From Verrucomicrobiales bacterium (GTDB lineage Bacteria; Verrucomicrobiota; Verrucomicrobiia; Limisphaerales; CAIMTB01), in assembly GCA_016795425.1 (NCBI GenBank), contig JAEUHG010000282.1, forward strand, positions 35,462 to 99,461: a stretch of DNA of 64,000 nt. The letters are read 5' to 3'. Made by a program: the position numbers and the translations under genes. Each line of letters opens with the position of its first letter. Position 1 is the stretch's first letter. Under the pieces are notes generated by a model. The model searched no databases. It worked only from the letters and a program-made list of their open reading frames with translations, and was not told the origin of the DNA. Of the stretch, positions 54,544 to 63,837 are shown in pieces.

Positions 54544-55770
54544 TTAATCCGGGCGCAATCCCAAACGGCGGATCGCGTCCGCAAGCACGGTCAGCAAACG
54601 ATCGACGTCGTCCCGACCATGCGACGCGCTGACGGTAATCCGCAAACGGGCTTTGCCCCTGGGCACCGTCGGAAAGCGGATCGCCGGTATCAAAATCCCC
54701 GACGCCCGCAGTGTGTCGGCGACTTCCACCGCTTTGGATTCCGCTCCCACCATCAGCGGAAGGATCGGCGACTCGGGCTGGGGCAGAGGCCAGCCGAGCG
54801 ACTGCATTCCTTGGTGGAGTTGCTGAATCCTCTGCCACAGGGCTTCACAGCGTTCAGCGCCCTCGGCGGATTCGATCACTCCCAGCGCCGCCCGCGCAGC
54901 GGCGGCCGCGGCTGGCGGCGGCGCGGTGGAAAACACAAAACTCCTCCCGCGATGGATCAGATGATCGCGCAGAATGGCTGGCCCCACCACATACCCGCCG
55001 GCCGCTCCCAAGGCCTTGCCAAGCGTGCCCATGGGAACCTCGACTCTGCCTGTCAATCCAAGCGCTTCGATCCAGCCGCGCCGACCTGGGCCCAGGACAC
55101 CCGTCGCGTGGGCTTCATCCACCATCAACCACGCATCGTGCGCATCCTTCAGGCGAACCAACTCACCCAGCGGCGCCGTATCGCCGTCCATCGAAAACAC
55201 ACTCTCCGTTACCACCAACACCCGGGAATGGTGCGACTCACCTTTCCGGTTCATCGATGCGCGTCGCGGGGAAACCCAACGCATTATTCGTTCCAGATCT
55301 TCGACATCATTGTGGCGAAACACCCTCAAGGTCGCACCGCTCAATCGGGCGCCATCCACTAAACTCGCGTGGGACAGGCGGTCCAACACCACGAAATCCC
55401 CGCGCCCCACCAGCGCCGGCAGGACGCCCAACGCCGTGGCGTAACCGGACGAAAACGTCAATGCAGCCTCCGCCTTCTTGAATACCGCCAAAGCGTTTTC
55501 CAGTTCGTGATGCGGGGCCATCGAGCCACTGATCAACCGGGACGCCGTGGATCCCGCCCCGTAAGTCGCCGTGGCCGTGATCGCCGCTTCTTTCACCCGC
55601 GGATGAGAGGCCAGTCCAAGATAGTCGTTGGACGCGAAGTTCAGCAGGTCTCCATCGTCCGCAGTCTTGAGATGCACTCCGTCGACGCGATCCAGTCTGC
55701 GCAGCACCCGACGGAGTCCGGCACGGCCGGCCTCCTCCCATTCCCGACCAAGCTCAGAAACCAGGGTCAT
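54544..55770 (-). CDS. bioF: 8-amino-7-oxononanoate synthase
   Basis: A 408-residue alpha-oxoamine synthase condensing pimeloyl thioester with alanine. Features are LNFASNDYLGLASHPRV, GAGSTASRLISGSMAPHHEL, WLMVDEAHATGVLGPGRRG and the PLP lysine in GTLGKALGAAGGYVVG. C-terminal RASGILIPAIRFPTVPRGK and LRITVSASHGRDDVDRLL are typical of the family. It is the first gene of a bioF-bioA unit; bioB, bioC and bioD are not in the window. Closely related 2-amino-3-ketobutyrate CoA ligase is less likely because of the bioA neighbour. Confidence 0.93.
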   Translation of the reverse strand: MTLVSELGREWEEAGRAGLRRVLRRLDRVDGVHLKTADDGDLLNFASNDYLGLASHPRVKEAAITATATYGAGSTASRLISGSMAPHHELENALAVFKKAEAALTFSSGYATALGVLPALVGRGDFVVLDRLSHASLVDGARLSGATLRVFRHNDVEDLERIMRWVSPRRASMNRKGESHHSRVLVVTESVFSMDGDTAPLGELVRLKDAHDAWLMVDEAHATGVLGPGRRGWIEALGLTGRVEVPMGTLGKALGAAGGYVVGPAILRDHLIHRGRSFVFSTAPPPAAAAAARAALGVIESAEGAERCEALWQRIQQLHQGMQSLGWPLPQPESPILPLMVGAESKAVEVADTLRASGILIPAIRFPTVPRGKARLRITVSASHGRDDVDRLLTVLADAIRRLGLRPD

Positions 55771-55782
55771 AGGGTGACGTTA

Positions 55783-55799
55783 TTGTTAACCTTGCGGTT
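55783..55799. promoter_or_regulatory. Possible regulatory palindrome upstream of bioF
   Basis: The sequence ttgttaaccttgcggtt lies 13-29 bp upstream of the bioF start. The 9-base ttgttaacc matches 8 of 9 bases of the known Gram-negative BirA half-site (TTGTAAACC), and aacc-ttgc-ggtt is a short palindrome. The expected second half-site 14-16 bases away is absent, so this is only a candidate operator, placed where a bound repressor would block initiation. Confidence 0.25.
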
Positions 55800-55930
55800 C
55801 GCTGGAGAAAAAATCCTCGGTATTACGGCAATTCCCATTAAAGACATTGACGCCGACAATGCGACTGGCTTAGAGCGTCTCCGCTGAGGTTCACAGCCTC
55901 GGTTCCTCCCGGCCCAGCGGCACTTGTGCA

Positions 55931-58651
55931 TTAGTGTCGCTGGGTTTCTTTCTTGGTGGGATCCAGACGGGTTCCCCGGATCAACACCAGAATCGCCGGC
56001 AGCGTGATCAACCCGCCCAACATACAAAGCGATACACCCGCCGACATCACGAAGCCCAGGCTCACGATACCTTGGTGTTTGGCCAAAATGAGGCTCCCAA
56101 AGCCGGCGACGGTCGTCAGGCCCGATACAAACACCGCCTTCCCGGTGCTCTTCGCCAGAATGGCCGGGCTCTGTTCCTCGGCAAATCGCGTGAGAATGTG
56201 GACGCCATAGGTGACCCCGATTCCCACCACCAGCGGAAGGGTCATGATGTTGGCGGGATTGAAAGGAACCCCGCACCATCCCATCAGGCCGACAAGCCAG
56301 ACACCCGCCAGCATCACCGGCAAGTGCGCCAGCATCACCGCCATCAGGGATCGAAATTGAAGGAACACCAGCACCACCATCGCCCCAAAGGCATACCACG
56401 CGGCCTCCACATAGCTGTCCTTCAGGAGTTCGGTGTACTCGTAAAGTTGAACGGGCTCACCGGTCGCCTCCGGAACCAGCGTGCGCAACTCGTTCACGAA
56501 AGCGGCCTGGTTGGTTCGAACCCAGACATCAATGTTCGGGTAAACTTGGAGCAGCAGCTTGCCCGTCCGACCAACAAACCGATTTCGAATGGGTCCGGGC
56601 AGATCCTCCACCCGCAGCGGAGCAGCATTGTCCTGGGTCTGCAACGTCTCAAAGGTCGACCGCAGATCCTCAAAAAATGCCCGTTCGAAGGCCCCCAACT
56701 TGCGCGTGGCCCGCACCAACTCCGTCCCGTTCATTTCGCTGCGCAACTGACCGATGGCCGTCCGCAATGATCTCAGCTGCAACCACAGGTTGGTGTCGGT
56801 GCTCTCCTTCCGCACCACCTCGAGCGCCTGCCCCAGGTACCCCTGCAGAGACCAAAGGGTCTGGTCGAGTTCGGCAATGTTGGGTGGGGTCTCGTCGGGA
56901 TCCGGGAACTGCATCGTGGCAAGGTCGTTCTTGATCTCCCCGATCAGCTCCAACTTCCGTCCCTGATTCTGCGCCAGCAGCGGGGCGATCGAATCCACGT
57001 CGGCCACCGTGGACAGATTCGTCAGTTTCGATTGCAGAGCCACCGCCTCGACCGCATTCGACGCAACCACCGCTCCGAACAACACCGAGCGTGGCGTCGA
57101 ATTCATCAGCTTTTTTTCGTAGACGACCGCGGGCAACCCGTCGCTTTGCATGTTCCGAAGGTCGTAGTCGAAGTACACCCGGCCAAATTGGGTACAACAA
57201 AGGAGGGTGACCAGTGCCCCCGCCGCCGTCACCCATCCCGGACGCTGCATCCATGAAACCTCCAGGCGCTCGCGAATCGACGGCGGCTCGTCTCCCTTGC
57301 CGCGATCGATGACGTTCTGACGCCCCTTCAACAGCATCACCGGCAACATGGTCATCATCGGGATCAGGCAGACCAACAAGCCGCCGCCCGTGATGATGCC
57401 CATCTCCCGGACCCCGGCGAACTCGGTGAACGACATCGCAAAGAACGCTCCCGCCGTCGTCAGGGCGCCGGTCCAAATGCCCTGCCCTGTGTTGACCATC
57501 GCCTTGCGAAGAGCCAGTTGCCGGCTCAAACCGTGCCGCAATTCCTCCTCATAGCGGGTGATCAAATGGACCCCAAAATCCACCGCCATACCGACCAGCA
57601 TCGGCGCAAACGTGATCGTCAGGATGTTCAGCCGGCCAACGGTCGCCGTCGTATAGCCCATGCTGTAGCAAAGACCAATGAGCAGGCAGAACATCGCTTT
57701 CAGCGGACGCCCCGTCTCGTTGTAGCCATAGACGAAGATCAGGCCGACCAGCACCAACGACACCATCGTCGCTAACATCGTGTCCCGTTGGGATTGATCC
57801 ATTTCATCGAGTTCCAGGACCGATCCTCCCGTGATGTCCGCGTTAATGCCCGGAACCTCCAACCGGGTTTCATCCAACAACCGACGCAAGTGCTTGATCG
57901 CGTCGCCCGTGACCTCTCGATTCGCCGGACGCAAGGATACGAGGAATATGCGCCCGTCCTGGAAGGTCAGGTAGATCTGACGCTCCGCCTCCGGCCCGCC
58001 TCCGAACAAGGCATTGACCCCCGGCGACGGCGGCGTGCCGGGGCGCTTCAGACTGTCCGTCGCCTGGTGGACGATCCGTTCCAGTGCCGGCAATGCGCCA
58101 ATCAAAGACTCGTTCTCCCCATTGGTGGCGCGCCGGGCGGTGCGAAACTGTCGATTGATCAACTGGAACATCGACACGAGGTTGGTCGTCGTGGTGATCC
58201 GGCTGAGAAATGGACGGTATTGTTCCAGCGTCTTCTGGAGTTCGCCCAATTGGTGCTCGTCGAGAAAGAGCAGTGCCTTCGGACCGAGCATCGGCAAGTC
58301 GCCTCGGTAAAAGACGTCGGTGTAGAGATTGGTGGCCGCTTCGATCTTCGCGCCGAGGCGTTCGACAAATTGACGATTCTTTTCCGGCGCTTCGCTTTCC
58401 ACCACCACCACGATGTCATCCTCCGCCGCAAACTCCTTTCGGAACTCCAGGAAGATCTGGTGATAGTGAAGCCGGCTGCTGACCAGGTCGTTGCGGCTCG
58501 TCGAAAACTGCAGCGAACGCACCGTGTAAACCACGCAGGCGATGGCCAGCAGAATCTGCGGCCAATAAAACCAGCGAGGATGATGAAGCACCGCGTGCGC
58601 CACCCGCTGAAGCAGGCGAATCGTCAGGCTCGATGATGGGTTCGGTTCCAT
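55931..58651 (-). CDS. RND/MMPL-family exporter (HpnN-like)
   Basis: A 906-residue polytopic inner-membrane transporter with about 12 helices and two large periplasmic loops (about 55-270 and 490-720). Helix 4 region ITFAPMLVGMAVDFGVHL and the matching second-half MTLPLVVGIGVTYGVHILTR carry the conserved Asp/Gly pattern of proton-driven RND carriers. This two-lobed, single-chain architecture is found in MmpL and hopanoid transporter HpnN proteins. The substrate is probably a lipid, but HpnN function is not proven here. It is transcribed alone between bioF and rnc. Confidence 0.87.
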   Translation of the reverse strand: MEPNPSSSLTIRLLQRVAHAVLHHPRWFYWPQILLAIACVVYTVRSLQFSTSRNDLVSSRLHYHQIFLEFRKEFAAEDDIVVVVESEAPEKNRQFVERLGAKIEAATNLYTDVFYRGDLPMLGPKALLFLDEHQLGELQKTLEQYRPFLSRITTTTNLVSMFQLINRQFRTARRATNGENESLIGALPALERIVHQATDSLKRPGTPPSPGVNALFGGGPEAERQIYLTFQDGRIFLVSLRPANREVTGDAIKHLRRLLDETRLEVPGINADITGGSVLELDEMDQSQRDTMLATMVSLVLVGLIFVYGYNETGRPLKAMFCLLIGLCYSMGYTTATVGRLNILTITFAPMLVGMAVDFGVHLITRYEEELRHGLSRQLALRKAMVNTGQGIWTGALTTAGAFFAMSFTEFAGVREMGIITGGGLLVCLIPMMTMLPVMLLKGRQNVIDRGKGDEPPSIRERLEVSWMQRPGWVTAAGALVTLLCCTQFGRVYFDYDLRNMQSDGLPAVVYEKKLMNSTPRSVLFGAVVASNAVEAVALQSKLTNLSTVADVDSIAPLLAQNQGRKLELIGEIKNDLATMQFPDPDETPPNIAELDQTLWSLQGYLGQALEVVRKESTDTNLWLQLRSLRTAIGQLRSEMNGTELVRATRKLGAFERAFFEDLRSTFETLQTQDNAAPLRVEDLPGPIRNRFVGRTGKLLLQVYPNIDVWVRTNQAAFVNELRTLVPEATGEPVQLYEYTELLKDSYVEAAWYAFGAMVVLVFLQFRSLMAVMLAHLPVMLAGVWLVGLMGWCGVPFNPANIMTLPLVVGIGVTYGVHILTRFAEEQSPAILAKSTGKAVFVSGLTTVAGFGSLILAKHQGIVSLGFVMSAGVSLCMLGGLITLPAILVLIRGTRLDPTKKETQRH

Positions 58652-58965
58652 GACGCCGCACCCCCATCAGGCGACCCCCGGGCAGGCAACCGTCAGGTAA
58701 AGGGACTTCCCGTTCTCAGGCGGCGCCAGCCGATCCGCCCGAGAACCACCCCCTTCTCGCCAATGACCACATTTCGCAAACCCTTGCCCCGGCTCCACCA
58801 AAGCACACACCGACCCGGCGCCCACGGCGCCCTTAAACGGTTTGAGCGTTGCCCAAATGCTGGAATCAACCATACGCGAACGAATGGGACGCCAGTGTGC
58901 CGCACCCCACCGGCGGCCTGCAATGTTGCACGGCGACCGCGTGTGGAGGCCTGACTCACCCGACC
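58652..58965. other. Intergenic region between rnc and the RND gene
   Basis: About 314 bp between two minus-strand genes. A minus-strand frame of 88 codons (58693-58959) is open, but it has no recognised motif, a basic arginine-rich composition typical of antisense GC-rich DNA and no clear ribosome-binding site. No terminator hairpin with a T-run was found. Confidence 0.5.
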
Positions 58966-59817
58966 TCAGCCCGACGTGGCGCCACCCAGCGCCGTCGGCA
59001 ACCCCGAGGTCCCGCCGTCCCCCGCCAACTTCAGGCGCTCCAAGGCGTGGCGAGCCGCCTCCGATTCAGCGGCCTTCTTCGTCTTGCCGATTCCCCGCGC
59101 CAGCAAATCCCCCCGGTAGGTCACGGCACACTCGAATTCACGATCGTGATCGGGGCCATTCACTGACAGCAATTGATACACCGGCGCCTCCGCGGATTCG
59201 GCTTGAAGCAGTTCCTGCAGTTCACCCTTCGGATTGTGCAAGCTGGGCAAGGCCTGCAACTGGCCGAAACTCTCCCGAAAACGGCGCAACACAAACGCCC
59301 GCGCCGGTTCCAACCCACCATCCAGGAAGATCGCGCCCACCAATGCCTCGAACGCATCGGCCAATGCCGACGCCCGATCCCGCCCACCGGTGCTCTCCTC
59401 CGACCGGCTCATCCGCAAGAATCGTCCCGCTCCCAGCCCCCGGCTCTGGGTCGCCAAGGTACGGCGATTCACCATTTCCGCTCGCGCCTGCGTCAAAGGT
59501 CCCTCGCCCAACGTCGGAAATTTCTCGAAAAGCTCAAAGGTCAGCACCAGTTGCAGGACGGCATCCCCCAAAAACTCCAAACGCTGATTGTGCGGCGTTC
59601 CGGCACCCAAATCGTGGGTGATCGAAGGATGCGTGAGCGCCAACTCCAAGAGGGCCCGATCCTTGAATCGATAGCCCAGAATCAACTCGAGATCGGCAGC
59701 TCCAACTCCCGGCGTCCCCAGCGATACACCCGAAGCCATCCCCCCATCGGTCCGGGCTTCCGGCCCACCCGACGTTGTGCCGGCTGTTTTTCCCGGCGTG
59801 TCCATTGGGTTGATCAT
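58966..59817 (-). CDS. rnc: Ribonuclease III
   Basis: A 283-residue double-strand-specific endonuclease. The RNase III signature is HNQRLEFLGDAVLQLV, carrying the catalytic acidic residues, followed by RSEESTGGRDRASALADAFE and ALVGAIFLDGG (the second acidic set). A dsRNA-binding domain (about 205-270) has NPKGELQELLQAES and GIGKTKKAAESEAARHALE. A low-complexity N-terminus (TPGKTAGTTSGGPEA) precedes the catalytic domain. The ATG at 59817 shares one base with the stop of the upstream zinc-ribbon gene, so the two are coupled. Confidence 0.95.
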   Translation of the reverse strand: MINPMDTPGKTAGTTSGGPEARTDGGMASGVSLGTPGVGAADLELILGYRFKDRALLELALTHPSITHDLGAGTPHNQRLEFLGDAVLQLVLTFELFEKFPTLGEGPLTQARAEMVNRRTLATQSRGLGAGRFLRMSRSEESTGGRDRASALADAFEALVGAIFLDGGLEPARAFVLRRFRESFGQLQALPSLHNPKGELQELLQAESAEAPVYQLLSVNGPDHDREFECAVTYRGDLLARGIGKTKKAAESEAARHALERLKLAGDGGTSGLPTALGGATSG

Positions 59818-60431
59818 CAAGGCGCCGGGGCGGCCGCCGCGCGCGGCTCTCCAATCCCCGCAGCGATCTCCGCAGGTGACATTTCGGGCACAAAAGGTTC
59901 CTCCGTCGGTGCCGCCGGTTCCGGCAAACCTCGTTCCAGCAGTTCCGCCACATCCCGTTGCACCGCCGCCAATTGATCCAAGTGCAAATCCGGATCCGGA
60001 ATCGTGAACACTTCGCCCGTGCGGGAAAGCTCGTAAACAAAGGTCCGCTTGGCACCCTGCCGCCATTGTTCGCGCGTCTTCAGGATGCGCTTTCGCTCCA
60101 GCATCACCGCCAAAATGAACGCCGCCGGCTGCCACGCCGGGTCATTCAACTCCGTGATCCGCCGCAGCAGCGACTCGGCGCTGTCCCTTTGAATCGGTTC
60201 CGGCGGCGCCGCAGGCGGCACCGCATAGACTCCCTGCCAGTGGGAAACGAACCCCTTGCGATCGGTCGCTCCGTGCCGGTGCTGCTCCTCCCAGCAACCC
60301 CCGCACACATCCAACCGTTCGAAGCCCGACCGCTGTTCGAAGAGCAGGGTGTGAAACCCCTCCTTGTCCGCAAACGCGCGCCCGCATGCCTGACAGGCAC
60401 GCGCACGCGCTTGAATGTTCCAATCGTTCAT
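59817..60431 (-). CDS. Zinc-ribbon protein coupled to rnc
   Basis: A 204-residue hypothetical protein. The N-terminal part has two CxxC pairs, Cys13/Cys16 in CQACGRAF and Cys43/Cys46 in CGGCWEEQ, spaced 26 residues apart, which fits a zinc ribbon. The rest is alpha-helical (residues about 85-180), and the C-terminus is alanine/proline-rich. No enzyme motif is visible. The stop overlaps the rnc start by one base, a very tight arrangement that suggests joint expression with RNase III; a role in RNA processing is possible but unproven. Confidence 0.75.
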   Translation of the reverse strand: MNDWNIQARARACQACGRAFADKEGFHTLLFEQRSGFERLDVCGGCWEEQHRHGATDRKGFVSHWQGVYAVPPAAPPEPIQRDSAESLLRRITELNDPAWQPAAFILAVMLERKRILKTREQWRQGAKRTFVYELSRTGEVFTIPDPDLHLDQLAAVQRDVAELLERGLPEPAAPTEEPFVPEMSPAEIAAGIGEPRAAAAPAP

Positions 60432-60621
60432 CCGTGGCTGAGGTGAGCAGTAGACCTTGTTGCTTCATTATTTCCCTGCCGACCTACCGGGCAACTGCAA
60501 TGTGCGTTTCTGCAAAAAAACGTGTCACCCCCCCCAATTCCACCTCCGGTTTACAAACGAAAGCCATTGGCAGGTCCCAGACTTGTCCGCCATCGTTCCT
60601 CCACGAGGGACGTCCGCCGAC

Positions 60622-61941
60622 ATGCGTACCATCTACAACATTTTCTTCAACCTGGGATTCCTGATCGGCGCCCCGTTCTATTTCTTTCGACTCTGGCGCC
60701 GTGGCAATTGGCGGGATGGATTCGGCCAACGGTTCGGCCGTTATTCTTCCAAGATCAAACAGGCCCTCACCAACCGGCGGGTCCTTTGGCTCCACGCCGT
60801 CAGCGTCGGCGAGGCCAACCTCGCGGCCCTGCTGGTAAAGGCCCTCACCCCGAAACTCCCGGCGTTCAAATTTGTCGTCTCCACCACCACCACGACCGGA
60901 ATGGGAGAACTTCGGCGGAAATTGCCCGGTGATGTGGAGAAAATCTATTATCCCGTCGACCGCCGCCCATGGGTCCGCCGTGCCTGCGCCGTCCTCCACC
61001 CGAAGGCCGTCATCCTCATCGAAGCCGAGCTCTGGCCCAATTTCCTATGGCACTCCCGGCGCCGGCGCTTTCCTGTTCTGCTGGTGAACGCCCGCATCTC
61101 GGATCGTTCGTACCGACGGTATCGGCGCTTCGGATTCCTCTTCCGTGAACACTTTCAGGAACTGGCCGCTGTCAGCACCCAGAATGAGGACGACGCCCGC
61201 CGCCTCGCCGACCTCGGGTGCCGGCCGGACGCTTTGCATCCCGTCGGCAGCCTTAAGTTCGAGCCACCCCCCGCCACCGATCAAAGACCTCTCGACGTTC
61301 ACCGACTCCTTATTCACGCCGGCTGCCCCGAGGACGCCCTGATCCTCCTCGGAGGTAGCACTCACGACGGCGAAGAGGCGGCCCTGGCGGAGATCTTCCA
61401 ACGCCTGCGTAGAAGGCATCCCAACCTCTATCTGGTACTGGTTCCCAGACACTTCGAGCGCAGCCGCGCCGTCGGATCCCAACTGGACCGCCGAGGAATT
61501 CGCTTTGTCTACCGCAGCGAAGTCAACTTTGGGACCCAACCGAAGCCAGGCAGCACCGATTGCCTGCTGGTTAACAGCACCGGCGAATTACGACACTTCT
61601 ACCGCCACGCCAGCGTGGTCTTTGTCGGCAAGAGTCTGATCGGCAAGGGCGGACAGAACCCCATCGAGGCCGCCACCTCCAGCCGTGCCATTGTGTTCGG
61701 ACCGCACATGCAGAACTTCCGCGATATTGCCCAACGATTTGTCGACGCCGAGGCCGCCATTCAGGTGGATGATTCCGAGGGCTTGGAGTCCGCCCTGGAC
61801 CAACTCCTCTCCGATGAGCCCCGCCGCATCCAACTCGGCGCCAATGCGCTCAAGGTCGTTGAGTCGGGACGCGGCGCCTTGGACCGAACCGTTCAGATGA
61901 TCCTCGACACGCTCCACCAACGCGGCGTTCTCGACGATTGA
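60622..61941 (+). CDS. kdtA: 3-deoxy-D-manno-octulosonic acid (Kdo) transferase
   Basis: A 439-residue GT30 enzyme adding Kdo to lipid A precursor, anchored by an N-terminal hydrophobic stretch (about 3-20). Key segments are WLHAVSVGEANLAALLVKAL, carrying the catalytic glutamate, FVVSTTTTTGMGELRRKLPG, EAELWPNFLWHSRRRRFPV and the C-terminal RHASVVFVGKSLIGKGGQNP that binds CMP-Kdo. I chose the ATG giving MRTIYNIFFN; longer upstream frames have low-quality composition. It shows the cell has LPS-type outer-membrane lipid. Its stop lies 36 bp before the ilvD start. Confidence 0.95.
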   Translation: MRTIYNIFFNLGFLIGAPFYFFRLWRRGNWRDGFGQRFGRYSSKIKQALTNRRVLWLHAVSVGEANLAALLVKALTPKLPAFKFVVSTTTTTGMGELRRKLPGDVEKIYYPVDRRPWVRRACAVLHPKAVILIEAELWPNFLWHSRRRRFPVLLVNARISDRSYRRYRRFGFLFREHFQELAAVSTQNEDDARRLADLGCRPDALHPVGSLKFEPPPATDQRPLDVHRLLIHAGCPEDALILLGGSTHDGEEAALAEIFQRLRRRHPNLYLVLVPRHFERSRAVGSQLDRRGIRFVYRSEVNFGTQPKPGSTDCLLVNSTGELRHFYRHASVVFVGKSLIGKGGQNPIEAATSSRAIVFGPHMQNFRDIAQRFVDAEAAIQVDDSEGLESALDQLLSDEPRRIQLGANALKVVESGRGALDRTVQMILDTLHQRGVLDD

Positions 61942-61976
61942 CGCCATCTTCGCCATCCTTGGAACCCATTCACGTC

Positions 61977-63692
61977 ATGAAGAAGAAGTCCGCTCCCCGC
62001 TCCCCATCCCTCGAACGCGCGTGGTCATCCATTGTGCTCGACGGCATCGAGCGCGCCGCCAGCCGAGGCATGCTCTATGGCACCGGCTATAAGCGCGAAG
62101 ATTTCCGCAAGTCGCAGATCGGCGTCGCCTCCACGTGGAGCATGGTCACTCCGTGCAATATGCACATCGACCAACTTGCCGTGAGCGTCGCTCAAGGCGT
62201 GAATGAGGCGGGCGGCAAGGCGATCGTCTTCAACACCATCACCATCTCCGATGGCATCTCCATGGGAACCGAGGGCATGAAGTACTCCCTCGTTTCCCGC
62301 GAGGTGATAGCCGACTCCATCGAAACGGTCGTCGGTTGCCAAGGATTCGACGGCTTCGTCGCGATCGGCGGCTGCGACAAAAACATGCCCGGCTGCATCA
62401 TGGCCATGGGCCGCCTCAATCGGCCTTCGGTGTTCGTTTACGGAGGCACCATCCTTCCCGGTACGCACGAAGGATGCGACGTCGATATCGTCAGCATCTT
62501 TGAGGCGGTGGGAAAGAACGCCGCCGGTGTCTACACGGAGAAGGAAGTACAGGCCATCGAGCAGGTCGCAATTCCGGGCGCGGGTGCCTGCGGAGGCATG
62601 TACACCGCCAACACCATGGCCAGCGCCATCGAAGCGTTGGGCATGAGCTTGCCCAATTCCTCCGCACAAGCCGCCATCTCCCGCGAAAAGACCATCGACT
62701 GCGAAACCGCCGGTGCCGCTGTCGTTAACCTGGTCCGCCGAGGAATCCGACCGCGAGATATCCTCACCAAGGAGGCCTTCGAGAATGCCATGACCCTGGT
62801 GATCGCACTCGGGGGGTCAACCAACGCCGTCATGCACCTCATTGCCATGGCCCATTCTGCCGGGATTAAGCTGACACTCGACGACTGGACCAGGGTCGGC
62901 CGACGCGTTCCCGTGCTTGCCGACCTCAAACCAAGTGGCAAATACGTCATGGCCCGCCTCGTCGAGATCGGTGGCACCGTTCCGCTGATGAAGATGCTGG
63001 TGGAGGAAGGTCTGATGCACGGGGATTGCCTGACGGTCACCGGCAAAACCATGCGCGAAAACCTGCGCAAAGCCCCCCCCTATCCCAAGGGACAGGACAT
63101 CGTCCGCGGCTTTGACAATCCCATCAAACCAACCAGTCACTTGGTGGTCTTCCGCGGCAACCTCTGCCCGGGCGGTGCCGTTGGCAAGATCAGCGGAAAA
63201 GAGGGCCTCCGTTTCGAAGGCCGGGCCATTGTGTTCGAGCGAGAAGAAGACGCCCTTCGCGGAATCCTCGATGGAAAGGTGAAGAAAGGCCACGTCATCA
63301 TCATTCGCGGAGAAGGCCCGAAGGGCGGCCCCGGAATGCGGGAAATGCTTTCGCCCACCTCAGCCATCATGGGTAAAGGCCTGGGCAAAGAGGTCGCATT
63401 GATCACCGACGGTCGATTCAGCGGCGGTTCGCACGGTTTTGTCATCGGCCACGTGACTCCGGAATCCTTCGATGGCGGTACGATCGCTCTGATCAAGAAC
63501 GGCGATCCTATCATCATCGACGCCGAACAGCGTCAGATCACCCTGAAATTGTCGGCACCCGAACTGAAGGCCCGCAAGGCCCGTTGGCGCCAACCAAAGC
63601 CTCGCTACCACTACGGCGTTCTCGCCAAATATGCGAAAACCGTCGTCTCGGCGAGCGAGGGTGCGGTCACGGATAAGCATTTGGTCGATTAA
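61977..63692 (+). CDS. ilvD: Dihydroxy-acid dehydratase
   Basis: A 571-residue iron-sulfur dehydratase of branched-chain amino-acid and pantothenate synthesis, converting 2,3-dihydroxy acids to 2-oxo acids. The cluster ligands are in GGCDKNMPGCIMAMGRL and GAGACGGMYTANTMASAIE, and GMSLPNSSAQA follows. The C-terminal half has KGHVIIIRGEGPKGGPGMRE and ALITDGRFSGGSHGF, part of the active site and metal region. I chose the ATG giving MKKKSAPRSPS; a TTG at 61938 overlapping the kdtA stop would add 13 residues. No other ilv genes are in the window. Confidence 0.96.
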   Translation: MKKKSAPRSPSLERAWSSIVLDGIERAASRGMLYGTGYKREDFRKSQIGVASTWSMVTPCNMHIDQLAVSVAQGVNEAGGKAIVFNTITISDGISMGTEGMKYSLVSREVIADSIETVVGCQGFDGFVAIGGCDKNMPGCIMAMGRLNRPSVFVYGGTILPGTHEGCDVDIVSIFEAVGKNAAGVYTEKEVQAIEQVAIPGAGACGGMYTANTMASAIEALGMSLPNSSAQAAISREKTIDCETAGAAVVNLVRRGIRPRDILTKEAFENAMTLVIALGGSTNAVMHLIAMAHSAGIKLTLDDWTRVGRRVPVLADLKPSGKYVMARLVEIGGTVPLMKMLVEEGLMHGDCLTVTGKTMRENLRKAPPYPKGQDIVRGFDNPIKPTSHLVVFRGNLCPGGAVGKISGKEGLRFEGRAIVFEREEDALRGILDGKVKKGHVIIIRGEGPKGGPGMREMLSPTSAIMGKGLGKEVALITDGRFSGGSHGFVIGHVTPESFDGGTIALIKNGDPIIIDAEQRQITLKLSAPELKARKARWRQPKPRYHYGVLAKYAKTVVSASEGAVTDKHLVD

Positions 63693-63714
63693 AGGATTAA
63701 CCAGTTCGGATCGC

Positions 63715-63729
63715 GACGGGAAGCCCGTC
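63715..63729. terminator. Short hairpin after ilvD
   Basis: A perfect 6-bp stem gacggg/cccgtc with an aag loop, 22 bp past the ilvD stop. There is no T-run, so intrinsic termination is doubtful. It lies between the convergent ends of ilvD and the transposase fragment. Confidence 0.3.
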
Positions 63730-63837
63730 AGGTTCGGGAATCAGCAAGACCTGCCCAATCCAGAACGGCTTGGGCTTCTTCCACAATGACGCGATGAGGT
63801 CGCCCCCAGCAGCGGCGCCAAACGCAACTCCACGGCT

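Noticed and set aside
58693..58959. An 88-codon minus-strand frame between the RND gene and rnc
   Set aside because: Arginine-rich composition, no motif and no convincing ribosome-binding site.
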